From the NCBI RefSeq assembly GCF_022811925.1, contig NZ_CP065511.1, positions 3,031,501 through 3,095,500 of the forward strand: a stretch of 64,000 nucleotides of DNA, written 5' to 3'. Both the position numbers and the translations under genes were made by a program. Position 1 is the first letter of the stretch; each line of letters starts with the position of its first letter. Source of the DNA: Cytobacillus oceanisediminis. GTDB lineage: Bacteria > Bacillota > Bacilli > Bacillales > Cytobacillaceae. A model generated the notes under the pieces. It had not been told where the DNA came from. It searched no databases and saw nothing but the letters and a program-made list of their open reading frames with translations. Shown here one piece after another: positions 61,680 through 64,000 of the stretch.

Positions 61680-62399
61680 TTACAATTGAACCTCTGTATA
61701 ATAAACCTCTTTATCACTGCGGATATAGAATTTAGAGAACTCAATAATGTCTTCTTGCTTTGTGTATGTAGTACGCTCCCACTCAAACACCGGAGTCCCC
61801 GGTTCCACATTAAGGAGCTTTGCCTGGTGATCAGGAAGAATATACGGCCGGATAAATACCTTAGCTCGGTTTAGCGCTATATGGAATCTGCTTTTTAAGA
61901 TGTTAAAAATTAAGTCATTATTGATCATTTCAGGTGTAAGCCCCTGACATTTATCCGCCGGAAGATAGGTATATTCCAGTGCGAGAGGATCATTGTTTTC
62001 CACTTTTAATCTCTCAATTCTGATCACCTCATCCTCAGGATCAATCCTTAACTTCTGGGCAATTTCAGAACCTGCTGTTTCATATTTAAAGCTGAGCATT
62101 TCATGCGGATGTTCCTGTTCCGAACCGGTGGAAAGCGAAATAATGGAATTAAGGTCCTGCTCTTTTGCAGCTCCGGATACAAAAGTACCCTTGCCTCGCT
62201 GTCTGAAGAGATAACCTTTATTCACAAGCTCAATCACAGCTCTTTTAACCGTAATGGTGCTTACATCGAATCGTTCCGATAGCTCCTGCTCAGTCGGCAG
62301 CTGGCTACCTACCTCCCATTGGCCCGAAATGATTTTCTCTTCCAGAATCTGCTCTACTTGTCTATATAGGGGTATATGTAAACTTTTATCTATCTGCAT
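61680..62399 (-). CDS. GntR-family regulator, HutC/UTRA subfamily
   Basis: 239 aa. Winged helix at residues 1-75 (PLYRQVEQILEEKIISGQW, LSERFDVSTITVKRAVIELV, LFRQRGKGTFVSG) and a UTRA ligand domain after (DEVIRIERLKVENNDPLALE, FEWERTTYTKQEDIIEFSK). Probably binds an amine-like or phosphorylated ligand. It is transcribed ahead of the importer-oxidase operon on the same strand; the palindrome occurs just before its own start (site C) and before three other units, so it is the likely regulator of the whole block. Confidence 0.9.
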   Translation of the reverse strand: MQIDKSLHIPLYRQVEQILEEKIISGQWEVGSQLPTEQELSERFDVSTITVKRAVIELVNKGYLFRQRGKGTFVSGAAKEQDLNSIISLSTGSEQEHPHEMLSFKYETAGSEIAQKLRIDPEDEVIRIERLKVENNDPLALEYTYLPADKCQGLTPEMINNDLIFNILKSRFHIALNRAKVFIRPYILPDHQAKLLNVEPGTPVFEWERTTYTKQEDIIEFSKFYIRSDKEVYYTEVQL

Positions 62400-62419
62400 T
62401 TATGTATCTCCCTTGAAAG

Positions 62420-62435
62420 AATATAATGTTATAAC
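62420..62435. promoter_or_regulatory. GntR-type palindrome, site C (before the regulator gene)
   Basis: AATATAATGTTATAAC, 13 of 16 matches to site A, 20 nt before the GntR start codon region; fits autoregulation. Confidence 0.55.
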
Positions 62436-62604
62436 TTTATATTATTTTATAATTTATCTGTTTTTCGGATAGTTGTCAATATTTTTTGAAAATTTAATAA
62501 TTACATTTGAATAGAGTTATTAAGTTAACGGCCTTGTTCCACAAGGATCTGATTAATCACCAGTTTTTGTAAAATAGTCTCCTAGTTTCGAAACTGCTCG
62601 CTCT

Positions 62605-63174
62605 GATTAACTCCCATTTTGATGGCATAACTTGGGATTTCGTCGTTATTCCGTTTGATTAACCCCCATTTTGACCGCCGGCTCCGGGATTTCGTCGTTA
62701 TTCCCTCTGATTAACTCCCATTTTGACAGCTGGCTCCGGGATTTCGGCGTTATTCCCTCTGATTAACTCCCATTTTGACAGCTGGCTCCGGATTTCGTCG
62801 TTATTCCCTCTGATTAACTCCCATTTTGACCGCTGGCTCCGAGTTTTCGTCGTTATTCCGTTTGATTAACCCCCATTTTGACCGCCGGCTCCGGGATTTC
62901 GGCGTTATTCCCTCTGATTAACTCCCATTTTGACAGCTGGCTCCGGGATTTCGTCGTTATTCCCTCTGATTAACTACCATTTTGACAGCTGGCTCCGGAT
63001 TTCGTCGGTATTCCGTTTGATTAACTCCCATTTTGATCGCTGGCTCCGAGTTTTCGTCTTTATTCCGTTTGATTAACTCCCATTTTGACCGCTGGCTCCG
63101 GGATTTCGTCGTTATTCCCTCTGATTAACTCCCATTTTGACAGCTGGCTCCGGATTTCGTTGTTATTCCAGGAG
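62605..63174. repeat. tandem array of eleven 51-52 bp units
   Basis: Units begin with GATTAAC at 62605, 62657, 62709, 62761, 62812, 62864, 62916, 62968, 63019, 63071 and 63123. Consensus parts: GATTAACTCCCATTTTGAC, CGCTGGCTCCGGGATTTCG, TCGTTATTCC. Units fall into variants (AGCTGG versus CGCTGG/CGCCGG; CCCTCT versus CGTTT before the next unit) that recur in blocks, so the array grew by multi-unit duplication. No ORF crosses it and there are no spacers, so it is not CRISPR. The flanks 62440-62604 and 63175-63470 hold nothing else I can support. Confidence 0.9.
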
Positions 63175-63472
63175 ATCAATTCGCTTTTGCCCCTTATGTA
63201 GACGGAATTTATGGACTTCATGAATTTTAAGCTTCATGAGCCCTCCATGGCGACCTTATCCGCTGCACTCCACAAATTACGGACTTCATAAAGCCCTCTA
63301 TGAAGAATATTTTCCTTCCAGCCCATCTACTTTGGTCTTCATGCAGCCCCATTCCGCAATAATAACTTCCAAAAATCCGAACCAAGCAAATATCCCATCA
63401 TCAGCATTTTCTATTATTAAAAACCCTTTTAACCATGCCCAACTTGTAAAATACTCCACTGAAAAAACCTCA

Positions 63473-63503
63473 AAAAAATGGCTGCCGAACCATTTCAGCA
63501 GCC
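63473..63503 (-). terminator. terminator after mtlD
   Basis: GGCTGC / GCAGCC with a 12-nt loop, followed on the minus strand by ATTTTTTT, 11 nt after the mtlD stop. Confidence 0.8.
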
Positions 63504-63514
63504 TTAATTCCAAT

Positions 63515-64000
63515 TTATTTTTTCAATGCTTCATACTGTTTCAGTATTTCTTTAGCAAGCTCGCTTGATTCTTCAAGTCCGCATACTTCTTTCAACACAA
63601 ACTGCACTCCGTTTTCTTGAATCATCACCTGGAGCTTCACTGCTTCTTCGTCTTCCTTGTTATCAAACATTAGTGCCGCAGCAATGGCTTTAGCCAGGTT
63701 TGTGTAAGATAAGCCTGCTTTCTGGGCCTGCAGTGCCGGGCGAACCAGTCTGTCTTCAGGGCCAAGCTTCCTTATAGGCGAACGGCCTACTCTTGTGACA
63801 CCGTCATTCAAGTGGGCATTTTGGAAACGGCCGATAATTTTATCGATATATTTCTGATGTTCATCAGGATTTAGGCCGTAACGATTGATTAAATAGGCAC
63901 CTGTTTCACGGAGTGTTGCCTGCACCTGCTTGTAGATTTCTTCATCTGCAAGTGTCTGGTCGATGGTTTCTTTTCCTCCCAGGTATCCGAAATAAGCAAT
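63515..64000 (-). CDS. mtlD: mannitol-1-phosphate 5-dehydrogenase, C-terminal part
   Basis: Converts mannitol 1-phosphate to fructose 6-phosphate with NAD. The last 162 codons are in the window; the frame is open to the edge. IAYFGYLGGKETIDQTLAD, LRETGAYLINRYG, YIDKIIGRFQNAHLNDGVTR and VGRSPIRKLGPEDRLVRPA are the family's C-terminal helical domain. The rest of a mannitol operon is presumably beyond the right edge. Confidence 0.92.
   Translation of the reverse strand: MAYFGYLGGKETIDQTLADEEIYKQVQATLRETGAYLINRYGLNPDEHQKYIDKIIGRFQNAHLNDGVTRVGRSPIRKLGPEDRLVRPALQAQKAGLSYTNLAKAIAAALMFDNKEDEEAVKLQVMIQENGVQFVLKEVCGLEESSELAKEILKQYEALKK

Noticed and set aside
62605..63174. Repeats considered as a CRISPR array
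   Set aside because: Units are directly contiguous with no unique spacers, and there are no cas genes.
1..64000. tRNA, rRNA, prophage or transposase genes
   Set aside because: None seen on either strand; the locus looks like ordinary chromosomal accessory metabolism with small repeats only.

Overview
The window looks like chromosomal DNA from a Bacillaceae member (Bacillus/Cytobacillus-like). It is AT-rich, has strong AGGAGG-type ribosome sites with frequent TTG/GTG starts, near-consensus cre sites, canonical Fur boxes, a ROK-type XylR, and Bacillus-restricted small families (DUF1659, DUF2922, YvrJ, FbpB-like, IDEAL). I saw no rRNA, tRNA, CRISPR array or intact insertion sequence. The two window edges cut an LmrB-like MFS exporter (left) and a mannitol-1-phosphate dehydrogenase (right).

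Region by region. (1) 1-0.9 kb: partial multidrug MFS gene and a divergent control region with two near-palindromic operators. (2) 0.9-7.8 kb: a xylose locus, xylA-xylB-galM-transporter on the minus strand and divergent xylR, with xyl operator, promoter, cre and an intercistronic hairpin. (3) 7.9-20.3 kb: amino-acid or amine catabolism: ornithine cyclodeaminase/ketimine reductase family, D-amino-acid dehydrogenase-like flavoprotein, NSS transporter with a MetS-like 35-residue subunit, flavin amine oxidase, APC permease, Rieske oxygenase, and a polar amino-acid ABC transporter whose operon contains a lysine-6-dehydrogenase-like gene. (4) 20.6-25.2 kb: regulators: a FadR-type GntR and two CdaR/PucR-like paralogues flanking another amine-oxidising flavoprotein. 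(5) 25.3-35.7 kb: aminotransferase and aldehyde dehydrogenase, then an eight-gene set (3-hydroxyacyl-CoA dehydrogenase, CoA-transferase A/B, enoyl-CoA hydratase, acyl-CoA dehydrogenase, thiolase, D-2-hydroxyacid dehydrogenase, tartrate-dehydrogenase family). Regions 3-5 together could carry an amino acid such as lysine through a semialdehyde and a CoA ester to acetyl-CoA; this is inference. (6) 36-38.8 kb: a short UvrA-like ATPase and a 35-residue protein.

(7) 38.9-43.4 kb: an iron-responsive patch: FbpB-like gene, two short flavodoxins with a beta-propeller-like protein between them, YwaF-like membrane protein, MarR regulator, IDEAL-domain protein and a tiny zinc-ribbon ORF without a normal start codon, with four Fur boxes. 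(8) 43.6-45.9 kb: a compact sigma-factor locus (HTH protein, sigma-70-like factor, DUF1659, DUF2922, YvrJ). A 45-bp block with identical spacing lies before both the HTH gene and the DUF1659 operon and probably contains the promoter of this sigma factor. (9) 46-62.4 kb: fifteen minus-strand genes plus a HutC-type GntR regulator: a spermidine/putrescine-type ABC importer, a four-component flavin/iron-sulfur dehydrogenase related to opine oxidase, D-hydroxyproline dehydrogenase and HCN synthase, DUF1904, an M20 peptidase, a dipeptide-type ABC importer and a glycine-oxidase-like flavoprotein. A palindrome (GTTATAATATTATAAC and variants) at four promoters suggests one regulon for an unknown amine or opine-like nutrient. 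(10) 62.6-63.2 kb: eleven tandem copies of a 51-52 bp unit, then mtlD.
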